Shown: positions 1 to 11,572, numbered from the stretch's first letter. The stretch: DNA of 64,000 bases from Gnomoniopsis sp. IMI 355080 (GCA_027946555.1 JAPEVC010000080.1:1-64000); one strand, 5' to 3'. Made by a program: numbers and translations. Notes: generated by a model not told the origin, from the sequence alone.

Positions 1-135
1 CCCCCCCCGCCCTCTCCACTGGGAGCCTTGATTTTCTGACCTCGAGAATCTGGGATTCCGAAATACGGCATGGTGCTTTCATCAAACTGGACTATATGTG
101 CCATTGTGTATTTTTCACAGCCGCAATGGCCAGTC

Positions 136-1112
136 TCATTGGTAGTCGCGTGGAATGCGTTCTAGATCCGTTGTCAGTACTTTCCCATCGATGATAACCC
201 TTTCGACAATATACCTATACCACATTCCATTTACCCAAAGCTCTGTTCCGTCAAGGGACAGAAAGAAAAAATTGTGACCAGTGCCATGATTTCCACTGGC
301 TCCCATCAAGCGTGGTCCAGGCCAGACCTTCTCCCAAGAAGCTTGTTGCAACGGGTCGCCTCCGAGATAGTGCAACAAACCCAGCGAGGAACCTGGTGTG
401 ACACAAGATGAGCCTGAGTAGGTGAGCCAGATTTCGCCTTTGTAATACAGGGGCTGTGAAAGACTCCAAGATCAGCTGTATCCATGTGCCACGCGACTGC
501 CACTGCCACCTGAAGCAGGCACATACATGAGGGCCCTCGTTGACTGCTGCTATGCTAGGTAATGGAACGCTATTTGTTGCTCGCGCATTGACTTCCCACT
601 ATTGATACGTTGAGACTTCAGATAAGACTTTCCATGGACACTCAAGAAGGGCCGCTGATGTTTGTCAGACTCCCGTTTTGGTCTGCTCTTGAAATGATGT
701 TCCACCCTGACACTGTCCAAGCAGTGGTATCGAGCTCAGTTATTTGAATCGCTTGCGAGGGCGCTCACGAAGTGATATGCCTGACCCGAGATTTCTAGAT
801 AAGTTCCGTATATTGCGAAAGTCTCATTCTTGAAGCGACCACCCTGTCGTTCTGTTGGTGGGACCAGGTCTGTTATAACCAGTCGTAATCGCAATCTTAA
901 GGATTTGGACTGTCACATCCCTGGAGGACGCGAGTTTGGCAAGTTGAAATGCTCGTGTTCGCCACACAGGACGAGCAAAAGACATACCACATATTATTGA
1001 TTTGGTGTATCGCGGGTGCCCATATATGAGCACTGCGAGTGCTATTCGTGTCTGTCCAAAACGCCTTCGTCTCTCCGCTGTAGATGCCAGCAAGCGTGCT
1101 GGATCGAGTCAT
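136..1112 (-). pseudogene. Disrupted glycoside hydrolase family 43 gene
   Basis: Two separate minus-strand stretches read like one GH43 beta-propeller enzyme, a family that cleaves arabinose or xylose side chains from plant cell-wall polysaccharides. The upstream piece (about 1112-897) contains HIWAPAIHQINNMWYVF, the family's blade motif. The downstream piece (about 445-136) contains GEIWLTYSGSSC, then LLHYLGGDPLQQASWEK and GNHGTGHNFFF, which match the C-terminal part of the propeller. The pieces lie in different frames. An in-frame TGA sits just before the second piece, and no splice pair restores one frame. I read this as a decayed gene. The N-terminal part of the family, with its first catalytic Asp, was not found. 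Family assignment is from motif memory only. Confidence 0.6.
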
Positions 1113-1161
1113 CTCAATGTGAGTATCTGATGTGTAGTTAAGGAAGTAACCACCGTCAACG

Positions 1162-1171
1162 TACCTAGGTA
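1162..1171. repeat. TACCTAGGTA palindrome, copy 1
   Basis: Perfect 10-bp palindrome between genes. One of six identical copies within the first 21.1 kb. Confidence 0.9.
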
Positions 1172-1379
1172 GTATAGTGATGGGTCAGGTGCCGATGCTC
1201 TAATTGGATTTTCGAAGAAACCAAGGGCTATTAATGTCATTTAGGGCGAGCGTAATGTCCAGAGCTGCACAGAGCATACAAAGCAAATGAATCACAAACA
1301 TGGCAAAACTAAAGAGAGTATTGTCGCGCTGTATTAGGTGAGAGAGCACTTGCTAGTAGCAAGTGTTGAGTTATATGCC

Positions 1380-1389
1380 TACCTAGGTA
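1380..1389. repeat. TACCTAGGTA palindrome, copy 2
   Basis: Perfect copy, extended on the left by CC and on the right by G. Confidence 0.9.
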
Positions 1390-1865
1390 GATAATTGGCA
1401 GAACTCCTTTGATAGGTGCTATATATGATTTCTTGCGAAGCTGCACCCTATATACACTTTGAATTTGCCAGGATCTCTACTCGAGGGAGCCGGCATGTTC
1501 CTGTCACTCTAATGATCATGACAATCAGCCTTCAACATCATTCCCCAGATACAACATCCGGAGTCAGAACTCTTGCTAATGGAGGCTGTAAGTGCAGCGT
1601 AACCGTTTTGCAAGAAGATTACTGAACATGGCATCTCCTTTCATATAAATTATCATATAAGTTTGCTATGTTATTCGATCGTCTGTGCGTCCGAACCTCA
1701 TTATGAGGGTTCAGATGTTGCCCAACTCAGCCTGCCACCCTCTGCTTCTCATGCGGCTGCGCACTAGACAACCCCAGCAATCGCAGCCAGCCGAATCCTT
1801 ATTCAAGCCAAGGTGTAAAATACTAAACTTCCGACCTTGCGGAGTAACTTTTCCCGATGGACAAC

Positions 1866-3465
1866 TTATACTTTGACTAGAACTTCCCCTGGTCTGATGA
1901 TCAGACGGGCGACCAGAAAAAGCACAGAGCCCACGACAAGAGAAGCACCGCCAAAGTATCCTGGGCCGTCGTAGGCGCCCGTTGCAGTTGGGTCGGCGAC
2001 CATACTCAGTATTGCTCCAGCAATAGGCGGCCCCGTCAGACCCCCACATGCCCATATGGTCATTGTAATTCCCATCATGGAACCCAGGTATTTGGGATCG
2101 GGAGTGATCTGCGCGATAATCGCCGCCTGCAAAGATACAATACTTCCAATGAAGAGGCCCTCAAAAATGGTTCCGACGATGACCCCGGCAAGGTTTTGGG
2201 TGCCCGCCCACACAAACAAAGTTACAGCACATAGAAGACTGTTGATGATGACCACGTTGAAGCAGCCCATTCTGTCGGCTAATGTGCCAGCGAAAACTCT
2301 CCCGAAGATAGAGACTGCGTTGAAGATGGCCACCGTGTACGGGGCGAGCGTTGCATCGACCCCAGCCGTTATTGCAAAGCTCGGTAGGTAGAACAATGGC
2401 ACATACATCCCCCAGTTGAGCAACCAACCACCAGCGGCAACGAGAATGTAGACTGGTCGCCTCATGAGGCTGAAGTTCATGAGACTTTTGCTTGGTGGGA
2501 GTCTTGTCTTCATCGTCATGTTGGCGTAGGCGAGAAGAACCAAGACGATAAGAGCACAAACACGGACAGACCCTGCATCGCTTGATTTCAGCAAGTTTTC
2601 CTTACAAGGTTTCAGGTCTTGGTAATTGTCCTTCAAGACAACCTCAAGCATCGGGTCTAGGGCCTGATGTGCCCATAGACCTAGAGGCTAATAAGAGTTT
2701 AGTGATGATCGGGGACACTTACATCCGAAGCTGAGGCCCACACTATTAAGCAGCCTATTGAGCACGATCGGAAAGATCACACCACCAAGTGCGGCTCCTG
2801 CCATGACAATACCTAATGCTAGACCTTGGCGGGCATGAAAGTAGTGCCCCACAATGGCTAGGGAAGTGCTGAACATCAAGCCCAGACATATACCGCTGAG
2901 TACGGCCTGTGCCAAGAAGAATTGGTAGTATTCCCTGCAGAAACTGGTCAAGACCAGCGATACCACGTAGATGACCGACGCGGGTAGTAGTACCTGCGTA
3001 GTTCAAAGATAGGTTAGTGGATATGTGTCAATTGGTCGCCTCGGTATGGGATTAAGACGAACCACGTTGCCCTTTCGATCAAGGATTGGCCCTCCCACCA
3101 ATCCACCCGCAAAATTTAGGAAAATCTGTACAGACCCAATCCAGCTTATATCTGACAGAGTATATGACTTGAGCTGGTGCTCGCTGTACCATTGCTGATA
3201 AATGCTAGGCAATGAGTTAGCTAGCTTCAATGGCGGAAAAAACAATATCCTGGCAGATTACCTACCCGAAACCAGTCAGATATCCAAAGGTACAGAACAT
3301 GACAGCAGCTGCACCTGATACCACGAGCCAAGCTTGAACTCCTCCTTCTGGGTAGCCTGAGGACATTCCCACTTTGTGGCCCTCAACCTCATGCTTGAAA
3401 CTGGAATTGTCTCCCTGTGAGACCGGAATCGCGCCCCGGTCCAGGACTGCTTTCTCATCGACCAT
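1866..3465 (-). CDS. MFS transporter, monocarboxylate-permease type
   Basis: Major facilitator superfamily protein of about 439 aa, the usual size for the fungal monocarboxylate transporter-like group in the plasma membrane. The model is complement(join(1866..2572,2723..2993,3063..3204,3266..3465)), and all four exons join in phase. The N-terminus is cytosolic; the first membrane segment contains AWLVVSGAAAVMFCTFG. The segment LSDISWIGSVQIFLNF and the loop GGPILDRKGNVV are typical of the family. MTMKTRLPP lies in the central cytosolic loop and FGRVFAGTLADRMG follows in the second half. It is divergent from the Zn2Cys6 regulator at 3819, with 353 bp between starts, so that regulator may control it. 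The substrate cannot be told from sequence; a monocarboxylate or a secondary metabolite is possible. No defect is visible. Confidence 0.88.
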
Positions 3466-3818
3466 GGTGTACTTCTGTCAATGTTGCTAGCTTAGGTAGC
3501 TTTACTTCCAATTTATTCTTCCTGTCCGAGTCTTGATGTCGAGAGTGAGTGGACAAGAGTGCCTAAGAAATATATAGAATGAATGAATGAAGATGACCAC
3601 ATGAACTTATTTGCTGGACGACTGTGAGAATTTGTTGCACTTCTTCAAGGGCGTGTGTAAGTCGGCTATGGGCCCGGACTTTTGCCAATTGGGGATAGCA
3701 ACGTTTCCTTAAGTGGGTACGGCTGTGGATCCACCACTTGTCGGCCAAGGAAATTGTCTCGTCGTCCGCGTAAAGTATGTGTTTCCTACGGACTTGTTCT
3801 TTCTTTGGCAAAAGTCCG
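3466..3818. promoter_or_regulatory. Divergent promoter, MFS transporter / Zn2Cys6 regulator
   Basis: These 353 bp separate the two start codons and must carry both 5' control regions. No CGG-N-CCG element was identified with confidence. Confidence 0.55.
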
Positions 3819-5962
3819 ATGAATTCTCAACCTCCGGTCACGCCACGACGAAGGCAACAGAGGTTACACATATCCTGCATCGAATGTCGCCGTCGCAAGA
3901 TCCGATGCGATAGAGCGAGGCCATGTTCACAATGCGTGCGAGGCGACCGGGCCGATCTTTGTCACTACCCCCATGCACCCAACTCGCAGGGCCGAGCGAT
4001 TCCCGGCCAGATTGTATTCGAGTTGTCATCGGCACCAAGGCAGAGACAAAGCAGAAGCCATGTAGCTCATGAAGCTTGGCCACTGGCAACTCCGAATCAG
4101 ACACGTGTATGTGCAGGCGTGCAAGATCAAGCTGTGGTCCCGCCGCTTCGCCAGTTTTGGCACGGCAGTCGAGCAGGAGATCGCTATGAATCTCCGTACG
4201 ACGGAACTACGAGGGTGGTACCGAAGGAGGTGGTCTTCGGTGAAGAAGACACGACGGTATATTGGGGAAGGACTCATGAGGCAAATTTCGTGCCTCGTAT
4301 CACTGATATGACCACAATGCTGCTCCAGACCGCGGAGGACGACCATATCTCGACGCTGTTGGAGGTTGAGCGTCACACACGACCAAAATATCTAGGACCC
4401 ACAACGACGTTGGACCCGGAGCTGCTAAGATTGGTTCCTGAGCGTGTAATGGTAGATCGGCTGTGGCAAACGTACAAGAAGCACTTCGAATCGTACTATC
4501 GAATCCTTCATGTGCCTACGTTCGAGAGGGAATATCAACAGTTCTGGGCGGTGCAGCAAGCTTCCAGAGCCTTCCTACCCCAACTCTTGAGTGTCTGTGC
4601 AATAGCCTCTTGCTTCAGAGACGAGGACCGCCTTCACCGGGAAGGCCAAGTGCGGACCTGGATCGAAGCAGTCAGGCTCTGGCTCTTCAAGGCAGACCCT
4701 CGGACACAGCTCTCACTTGGGCTATTGCAAGCCCATCTACTCATGCTGATCGCTGGAGATGTCCATTGGATGAAGATCGACAGAAGCTGGATAGCATCTG
4801 GAATTCTGCTCCGAAATGCCATTTCCGCCGGGTTGCACCGTGAGCCCAGTGACTTTTTTCGCATTTCCAAGTTCCATGCTGAAGTGCGTCGGAGGCTATG
4901 GTATTCCATTCTGGAGTATGATCTTTTGGCTAGCTTTGCCAAGGGCCGCATTCCGTCCATCAGCGAGGAGGAATACGACTGCGAGGCCCCAAAGAGCACC
5001 GACCCAGAATTGGACGATGAGGCCGACAATATGCAGCCCAAACAGCTGACGAATTGCCTGTTAGCCAAATATCTGGCTCTGCGTACACGGGTGTGTCGGG
5101 CGGTCAACAGCATCAAACTTAATCTCGACTACAATGATGTTATCCGGCTCGACTCCGAATTGAAAATCTTCCTTCGCGATATCTCATCGTCTGATACCAC
5201 AAATGTTGAGCCTTTCAATCGCGCCTTGACAAGAATCATTAGCCATCGATCTATCATTGCTCTTCACTCACCTTTCGTCACACGGGCACTACACGATCCT
5301 AAATGGTCCTATTCACGGACTCGTTGCCTCGAGGTATCCAGCGCCATCCTCTCTGAAGCCCTGGGGCTGCTTGACTACAGCCCAGATAGGGATTGTGGGC
5401 CTTTCGCGACCATCATTAACATTTGTCGGTGCGAAATTTCCAATAGTGTCTTCCTGATTTGCCACGAGCTCTTAGCGCAGACCGTCGAGCAGCACGGGCT
5501 GGCGGAGCATGTATCTCTGATGACCGCTATTAATAAGGGATGGGACCGCAACAACACATGGCTGGTCGAGCTGCTTGAAGGTACGGCCGCGGCTATGGAA
5601 CAAGTCTCAAAGCCGGATCTTGTTAGCCAGCGAACTTGTGCTTGGGTCAAATTATCTGCGGCTTTATGCCGGGCAACGATCGCGCCGACTTCCGAAGAGG
5701 CGATTACTGCCATGAAAGTGACGATCAAACAAGGAATAGAAACGTGGAGATCGAACAGAGAATTTCAGAGTCTCAGGCAAGCTGATTCTGTGGAAGTCGG
5801 TTCGGTAAGCATCCATCCTTCCTTAGCAATAGACTAACGACTGCTGAGATATTGCGTGCCATGAAGTTGCTGGGGTCCATGTCTCGGCTTCTTCTGTTCC
5901 AGGCTCACTTACTATTGATTCATAGAGGTACTGACGATGAACAAGTGGCAGAATATGGCTAG
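3819..5962 (+). CDS. Zn2Cys6 transcription factor with fungal-specific regulatory domain
   Basis: Binuclear zinc-cluster DNA-binding protein, nuclear, about 699 aa in this model. Cysteines at residues 20, 23, 30, 36, 39 and 48 form the C-x2-C-x6-C-x5-C-x2-C-x8-C cluster, followed by basic residues. The middle region, beginning about residue 215 with YYRILHVPTFEREYQQFW and including RRRLWYSILEYDLL, is the fungal_trans domain. I chose ATG 3819 because the zinc cluster follows directly; an upstream in-frame start would add an unrelated leader. An intron at 5805-5848 (GTAAGC, branch ACTAAC, CTGCTGAG) adds a helical tail containing ILRAMKLLGSMSRLLLFQAH. The true C-terminus is uncertain, because coding-like sequence in the next frame continues to 6037. 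Likely regulator of the divergent MFS gene. Confidence 0.88.
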
Positions 5963-7035
5963 TCTGGAGCCTTTTAATGCAGCTGTATCTGGTGCAGAAG
6001 CCACGCTAGATGAAGATGTGAGAAGATCCGTGAACTGACGATGTAACTGGCCTTGAAGCTGATTCCCTTGCAGTATTTCAATCTCTTTTTTGACATGACT
6101 GCTCTGACGAGGTTTGAATAGTCTCTCCGTCAAGAGTGTCTGTCGCGCAAGCTGAAAAGCGGCCTCGGGAGATTCCATTGAAGGCTAAAGAGAGGCAGGC
6201 GTTGTGGAGGTTATGACGGGTCGATATATCTATCGGACATGCTATTCTTTCGGTGAGACTGCTCAAAACTTCGTGCTTAGATTAGATTAGGTTGTAGGTA
6301 TCCAAGGTTTCCCATACAAGATCGGGACAGCCTAGAAGTCCAACATGCAAACCTTGATCCGGGTGCAGCCGAAACCTAATCTCAACGACATTTGTGTCGC
6401 TGGCTTCTCATCACCATTGTGCACTCACCCAATGTCATACCCCGGCATTACGAGAGCTCAAATCAACGGTGCATTGACGTGTGGCTGAGTTGAAATCTCA
6501 TAACGAGGCTGGCCTTTCACTGCTTCCCCTGCCTCAGTTTCCAGAAATATTCCAGAGCCCCTAGCTACATTGCATGTTGCATCCATATCAAGCTATATTC
6601 CCCTTTATTTACACGCCCAAGGTGCGGTCTGAGATGGACACTGCCTCAGGAAAGTTTCCATACACTATATTGACCCTCGCATTCAACATCGTATATAAGA
6701 GGCCTACTCGAATGAAACAGGGATACTTGAGTATCAAACATGGGCCGCCTCTGCCTTCAATGTCATCGGCCATTTTCATATGTGCCTTCCCATTCGCAGA
6801 CAACTCGTGCTTTGTTATGAGATGGCATGCTTGAGACCCTAGGAAGGTGCTATCGTAGGGTAAGGTGGGTGACGCAAAGAATGTTGACTTCTCTTCCTTG
6901 GGCGGACTCGCTGAACCGAAGGTTCAAACATCGCCTAGAGTCCCTGAAACGGTGCACCAACGTCCAGATTTTCTGAAATTCTGGAAAATACCCCCTACTT
7001 GGAAAATCATCTCATACGGTTTACTGTTCTTCAAA
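5963..7035. other. Mostly empty; possible extension of the regulator's last exon to 6037
   Basis: From 5937 to 6037 a frame offset by one from the modelled tail reads MNKWQNMASLEPFNAAVSG and ends at a TGA. This looks like the natural end of the regulator, reached through an unmodelled splice or lost by a frameshift. Beyond 6037 no supported gene was found. Confidence 0.4.
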
Positions 7036-9757
7036 ATGACCATAGATCCCAGAAAAACCGTAAGCAATCGGGTTAATCGGCCCTCCTGGAAACAATGTCA
7101 TCATGTACAAACTAATTCCGAATAACTTGTTAGTTCATAAACACTGGCAAAGAGAGAGCACGAAGTCCCCTCGATCCCCTCAGTCCGCAATGGTGGCAGT
7201 CGTTTCTCAACAAGAAGCCAGACTGGTATGGCCCAGGAGCATGGCATCCGCGCGCCGTCGACTTTGGAGAGATGGAGCAGCTAAAGAAAGTCATGTTGGC
7301 GGACTTGAAAATTGTCGTCATCGGAGGCAGCCACAGATACCAAAGCCCCGATGATCTTGCCAATTTCTTTAGTCCCTCCTACAGGGACAGGTTTGGCAAA
7401 CATATCGATATAGGGCACACTGCCGACTTTTTCCTGGGTGGCTCACAAGGGGGCGCACAGGTTTTTCATTTTCCAGCTATTGATGCGCTCGAGATGTCAA
7501 AAGAGGCCCATTCTTTCGCGAATCGGACCGGCAATGCCATTTATACGTCTCAAGAGGAGCTCGAGAGGAGGGTGGAGAAGCTTGTCCAGGACAAAACCAT
7601 CAGACTTGCTGATGCCATTGGTATGTTTTCCCGAGCTATCATTTATCTACGTGATGTCGCTCGGATCTTCAAAGCATGAGGTCTTGCGACCAGTTCAATC
7701 GCATGATTCTGACCATACTCACGCTAGTGATCAATCACGATATTGCTGTCCCTGTTCCCGAGGACGGGACCTTCGAGAATTACATCAATTATCTCGACGA
7801 ACTCAACCAACGAAACACAGGAATTATGAAGGCCATGTGTCAGATCTGGATAAAAAATCCACAAGCGGACGGAAAATCGCGTCGTATTATCGTCTTGCGT
7901 AACTCGTTATTCTGGCTGTCATTGATGCATCCTCACCATTCCATCCATAGCTCCGAAGCCATCGAAAGGGAGCGACAAACCACGGAGGAACTCCAAAATG
8001 AGGCAAGTTTGACTAAAAACTCTCTGACTAAGCTGTCATTTTTATTTTTTTTCCCAGGCCGAGAAGGAGAGGGCTTGGCCGTGGCATTCAATTCCTGTTA
8101 CTTTGCTGACAAGTCGGGCCATACTATCAGTTGAAAGGAGTGGGCATCGAGCTCATCATCAGGATGGAAGAAATCATTCCCCATGATTCGAATTTTGTCG
8201 AAGTGGAATGGAGGAATAGATTGAACAACTTCTTCCGGCTGGGCCACAAGCAGTCTATCAAAAGGCAGATAGGCATTGATCTCGCGATAAGGGTCGTTTA
8301 CGGGGACATTGGTCCCTCAGAGGACGAAATAGACGAGCTTTACGACCGTGTTCTGGAATGGTTCTTGCCGACATGCTTATCGCGAGGCAACTCGTCTCCT
8401 CTCATTCTATCTATGAAACAGCACGAATTCCTGCAGCAATGCGTCGACTCGGGCATCGGCTGGAGGTCCTCTTGGCTTGATGAAAGTGAGGATGACTCTG
8501 ATACTGGAGAGTCATCGAGTGCGATTGATCAAGACTCGACGCCCCTTTCAGGACTTTGCGCTCTTGTGCTAGACAACGGGCGTGATGACGGAGTCACAGC
8601 AGCATGCTGCAAAGGGCTGTCCAAAATGGGTGCAGCACTTGTACTCAGTTTCATCGGCAATGAATATGAGGACGGCGCTACGAAGGCAGGAAAATTGGTT
8701 GAAACACTACGCCAGGCTGGGGGGAAAGTTGCGGCCGTTGGAGGGATTCCCTACCGAATGAAGTCGCGTTCGCATCAACCTCCTGGTGTGCGCTTCGTCG
8801 AGGAATTGATCGATCAGGCTCTGCATGACCTCGGCCACAGCCGCATTGATATTGTGGGTGAGTTCCTCTCCTTGGCAATGCATGCCTCTCTGCCGGTTCG
8901 CCGCTCGAATTCACGTATCCTTTGACACACGAACCTCATATTCACCTACTCGAAGTATTGCCCATGTTTTGTGTCTCTCTTGCCTTCCTATCCCAGAGAC
9001 CGTTGCAGAAAGCAGAATGAAATCTACTCTATGGCCAGTGGAAATTCAATATCGAGCAGCTACTGATTAGAGCATTGCGCTGACATACAAATCGGAGTGA
9101 AGTCAACAATGTTGGCTGGGCCTATTCTATTGCAACCACGCAGTCTTCTTATGAGAAGCGACGCTTCATGGACCGCGACAGCCGGCGCAATTTTCTTGCT
9201 CTCAATTATGTTGTGATGTATCTGGCTCAGAACGATTTGTTTTCTGACAGCGCTCGGGTCATCAACATTGCGGGTTTGTCTTGTAATCCAGCAACAGAAC
9301 TCACAGGAAGTCCTCATTGGAAGTGCCTAGCTTTCTTCATGCAGCAGTAGTTCAGCTGGGTGAGTCAACCACGTCTTCCTCTGCCTCACTAAAGGTATAT
9401 GCTTTCACAATGTTGACTTCTGTCTTGGCTGACTTTTCCAACGGTCGTCAGACCAGAATTGCAAGGATGGAGAACAGAAGCGGTGATGTTGTATTCACTT
9501 CGATCATCCCAGGCCGAATATTGGGCAATGGTCAGGCTCTCAATGCATTGTGCCTCTACAAGACTTGGGAAGCAACAGTCGTGCATATGCTCGACCAATG
9601 GCGGACCGTTCACTTCGTTCAGCGGACTGCGAAAATCCTGAAGCTTCTTGTGCACCCCTGGAATTGCATTATGCAAGATTTCCCGAGATTCGTTGTGCCG
9701 GATATGGACGACTTCGAGATCCAGGACCCATTGGAACCACCAGGGGCGCAAGACTGA
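7036..9757 (+). pseudogene. Large gene with unrecognised N-terminal region and C-terminal SDR domain, probably broken
   Basis: Exons are 7036-7059, 7134-7620, 7728-8002 and 8058-about 8130, then a frame change, 8131-8857, 9103-about 9340, a second frame change, and a last stretch to 9757. The first introns are clean GT-AG. The third has a GC donor (GCAAGT) and a T-rich acceptor. The N-terminal ~380 residues include SPQWWQSFLNKKPDWYG and LGGSQGGAQVFHFPAID; I do not recognise them. The C-terminal part is a short-chain dehydrogenase: LCALVLDNGRDDGV at the nucleotide-binding loop, DIVVNNVG across a splice, RVINIAGLS at the serine strand, VYAFTM at the Tyr-x3-Lys site and SIIPGRI after it. The glycine loop is poor and the catalytic Lys is Met. 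No intron explains the shifts near 8130 and 9340. A decayed gene is most likely; sequencing errors are possible. Confidence 0.55.
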
Positions 9758-10210
9758 ACGGACAAGCAAGGGATGGACATGTGTTTCGATGATGGAAGCC
9801 GGGAAATGCAATTTTGATCGACATTGTGAGAAAGGAGATTGATAAAGGCTCGGGAAGCAGCTAGGAAACTGATAGAATCCCCTATCACGGAACTTTCGCT
9901 CAGGTTTCCTTCTCCCATTGAATTATACGATGCCTCACATTCCATTATTATAACCAGAACTTTGAACTTTCGCGGTCCGTACATTCTCTCAGCTTACTTT
10001 AATAATTTCAAGGGCAAACAGCCCGAGCTGTCCTGATCTCGACCATTGGCATGCAGGTGCTCTAGTACCAGCGGGGGAAATGACAGATTTCCACCCGCGG
10101 TCCACTCACACGTCACATGCAGTCCACACTGAAGGTTACGATTGGGAATATGACATGCTTCCAAGTGCTTAGATGACTTTCAAATAATCTCACAAATGAA
10201 CTCATGAATG
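9758..10210. other. Intergenic, no gene seen
   Basis: Probable 3' flanks of two convergent units; no motif stands out. Confidence 0.5.
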
Positions 10211-11311
10211 TCAATTCGATATACCAAACCATGGTAAATCTTCCATACTAGTTGGCCAGACTAGAGGCATTGATGTGATCGTGTCACTTGAACTCTTCAG
10301 CTGCGTCGTCTGCAACGTGGCCATGCTCATGTGTCTTGAAGTCCCCGTCGCCGTTATCACCATCATCTCTGAGGTCTCAGTACCCGTCATCTGGCTCCAA
10401 GCAGTCAGTGCCTTACATACCGTACTCGTCCACACAAACGGCTTCTTGGCCGTCCTGGTTGTCTCGCCTAATTTGGAAGTTATAATAGGACAACCATACT
10501 TGGGCGACAGTACGCGCAATGACGTACACCCGTGGCAGTTGATAGATTTGTAGAATGTCTGTGTGGAGGTATAGACGGTTTTGTCGCCTTTGCACGGATG
10601 CGGCTGAATCTCGAGGACGGTCGTCGTGCAGCCCGACGATGTGATTGTGGGTGTAGTATTCGTTCTTGTTTTGGAAGATACTGTTGGTCCGAATTTGGTG
10701 GATGGTGAAGGGGTGGCACAGTCGCTAGGCAGCGGTATGGCTGAAAAACTGAGGGGAGGGTTGGTCAAGATAGGAGGTGTTGGTATGGATGGGTCGAGAG
10801 CGGTGGTTCTCAGTCCACTGCCACGGTTGGTGTAGGCGGTTGCGGATGGCACAGAAGTCTCAGTCGCTTGATAGACCGGCCCTTCGAGGTTGTCACGACG
10901 GTATCCAGCGAGCAATGACGCCCTATCGATCGTGTGCTCCCCTGGAACTGGTGATGTATTCTCCTGATCAGGATGATGAAGCCCCTGGATCGTCTGACTT
11001 GCCTCGATCGAGCCGACCAGGTGTGTAACAAATACAGCATCCGTATTCATGCTCCGATTCATTGAAGCGTTCTTTGGTTGTTGTCTCAAGTGTGAAGTCA
11101 TGCCACGGCCTTTGAAGGTTTTTGAGACCCCTGGATCGATAGAAATCTGAGCTTCCTCTACACCAGGAGGCGGCCTATGGGGTCTATTCCAGGGTTCAAG
11201 AGAGGCGTGGTCAAGTTCAGTGGAGGCTGGCTGGTTGTTTCTAGGCATCCATGGAGCTGATATGGCAACTCTAAGAAACAATGGAAAGGATGTGATCATG
11301 AAAGGTCGCAT
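10211..11311 (-). CDS. Secreted or cell-surface Ser/Thr-rich protein with cysteine-containing C-terminal half
   Basis: Uninterrupted 366-aa protein with no recognised family. The first ~19 residues (MRPFMITSFPLFLRVAISA) look like a signal peptide. Residues ~150-230 are rich in Ser, Thr and Pro, as in O-mannosylated wall proteins. The second half has a cysteine pattern around SSGCTTTVLEIQPHPCKG, SINCHGCTSL and SPKYGCPII, which resembles small extracellular domains in uncharacterised fungal secreted proteins. No GPI-type hydrophobic tail is evident; the protein ends in DLPWFGISN. It lies in a gene-poor stretch and carries no obvious defect. A wall or secreted role is inference from composition only. 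Confidence 0.6.
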   Translation of the reverse strand: MRPFMITSFPLFLRVAISAPWMPRNNQPASTELDHASLEPWNRPHRPPPGVEEAQISIDPGVSKTFKGRGMTSHLRQQPKNASMNRSMNTDAVFVTHLVGSIEASQTIQGLHHPDQENTSPVPGEHTIDRASLLAGYRRDNLEGPVYQATETSVPSATAYTNRGSGLRTTALDPSIPTPPILTNPPLSFSAIPLPSDCATPSPSTKFGPTVSSKTRTNTTPTITSSGCTTTVLEIQPHPCKGDKTVYTSTQTFYKSINCHGCTSLRVLSPKYGCPIITSKLGETTRTAKKPFVWTSTVCKALTAWSQMTGTETSEMMVITATGTSRHMSMATLQTTQLKSSSDTITSMPLVWPTSMEDLPWFGISN

Positions 11312-11467
11312 TGTGTCAATTTGTGATGCCGGTTGTACTTAGATATTGTCAAGGAAGAGATTTGATCAACAGAAATCGAGAAGCGAGACCCTTCTCAAAG
11401 GCAGTCAGATAAAAGAGCGGAGATACGTCAGAATTTCTAAAGGCAGAGAAGAAAGACCATTTGAAGC

Positions 11468-11477
11468 TACCTAGGTA
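11468..11477. repeat. TACCTAGGTA palindrome, copy 3
   Basis: Perfect copy about 155 bp upstream of the secreted-protein start. Confidence 0.9.
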
Positions 11478-11562
11478 GAAATTTATACTCCTGTTCTGGC
11501 ACTGGACACCGGACCCCTTCCCCTTCCGTTCGACCGTTAGATGTCAGTTATGTCGGGCAAAT

Positions 11563-11572
11563 TACCTAGGTA
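11563..11572. repeat. TACCTAGGTA palindrome, copy 4
   Basis: Perfect copy 95 bp (start to start) from copy 3. Confidence 0.9.

Larger units (their letters stand above)
1113..1865. other. Intergenic, no gene seen
   Basis: Nothing coding is supported. The stretch holds two perfect copies of the palindrome TACCTAGGTA (listed separately) and is otherwise AT-rich sequence without recognisable structure. Confidence 0.5.

Noticed and set aside
5912..6178. 88-codon minus-strand open frame
   Set aside because: Opposite the coding-like tail of the regulator; no recognisable content.
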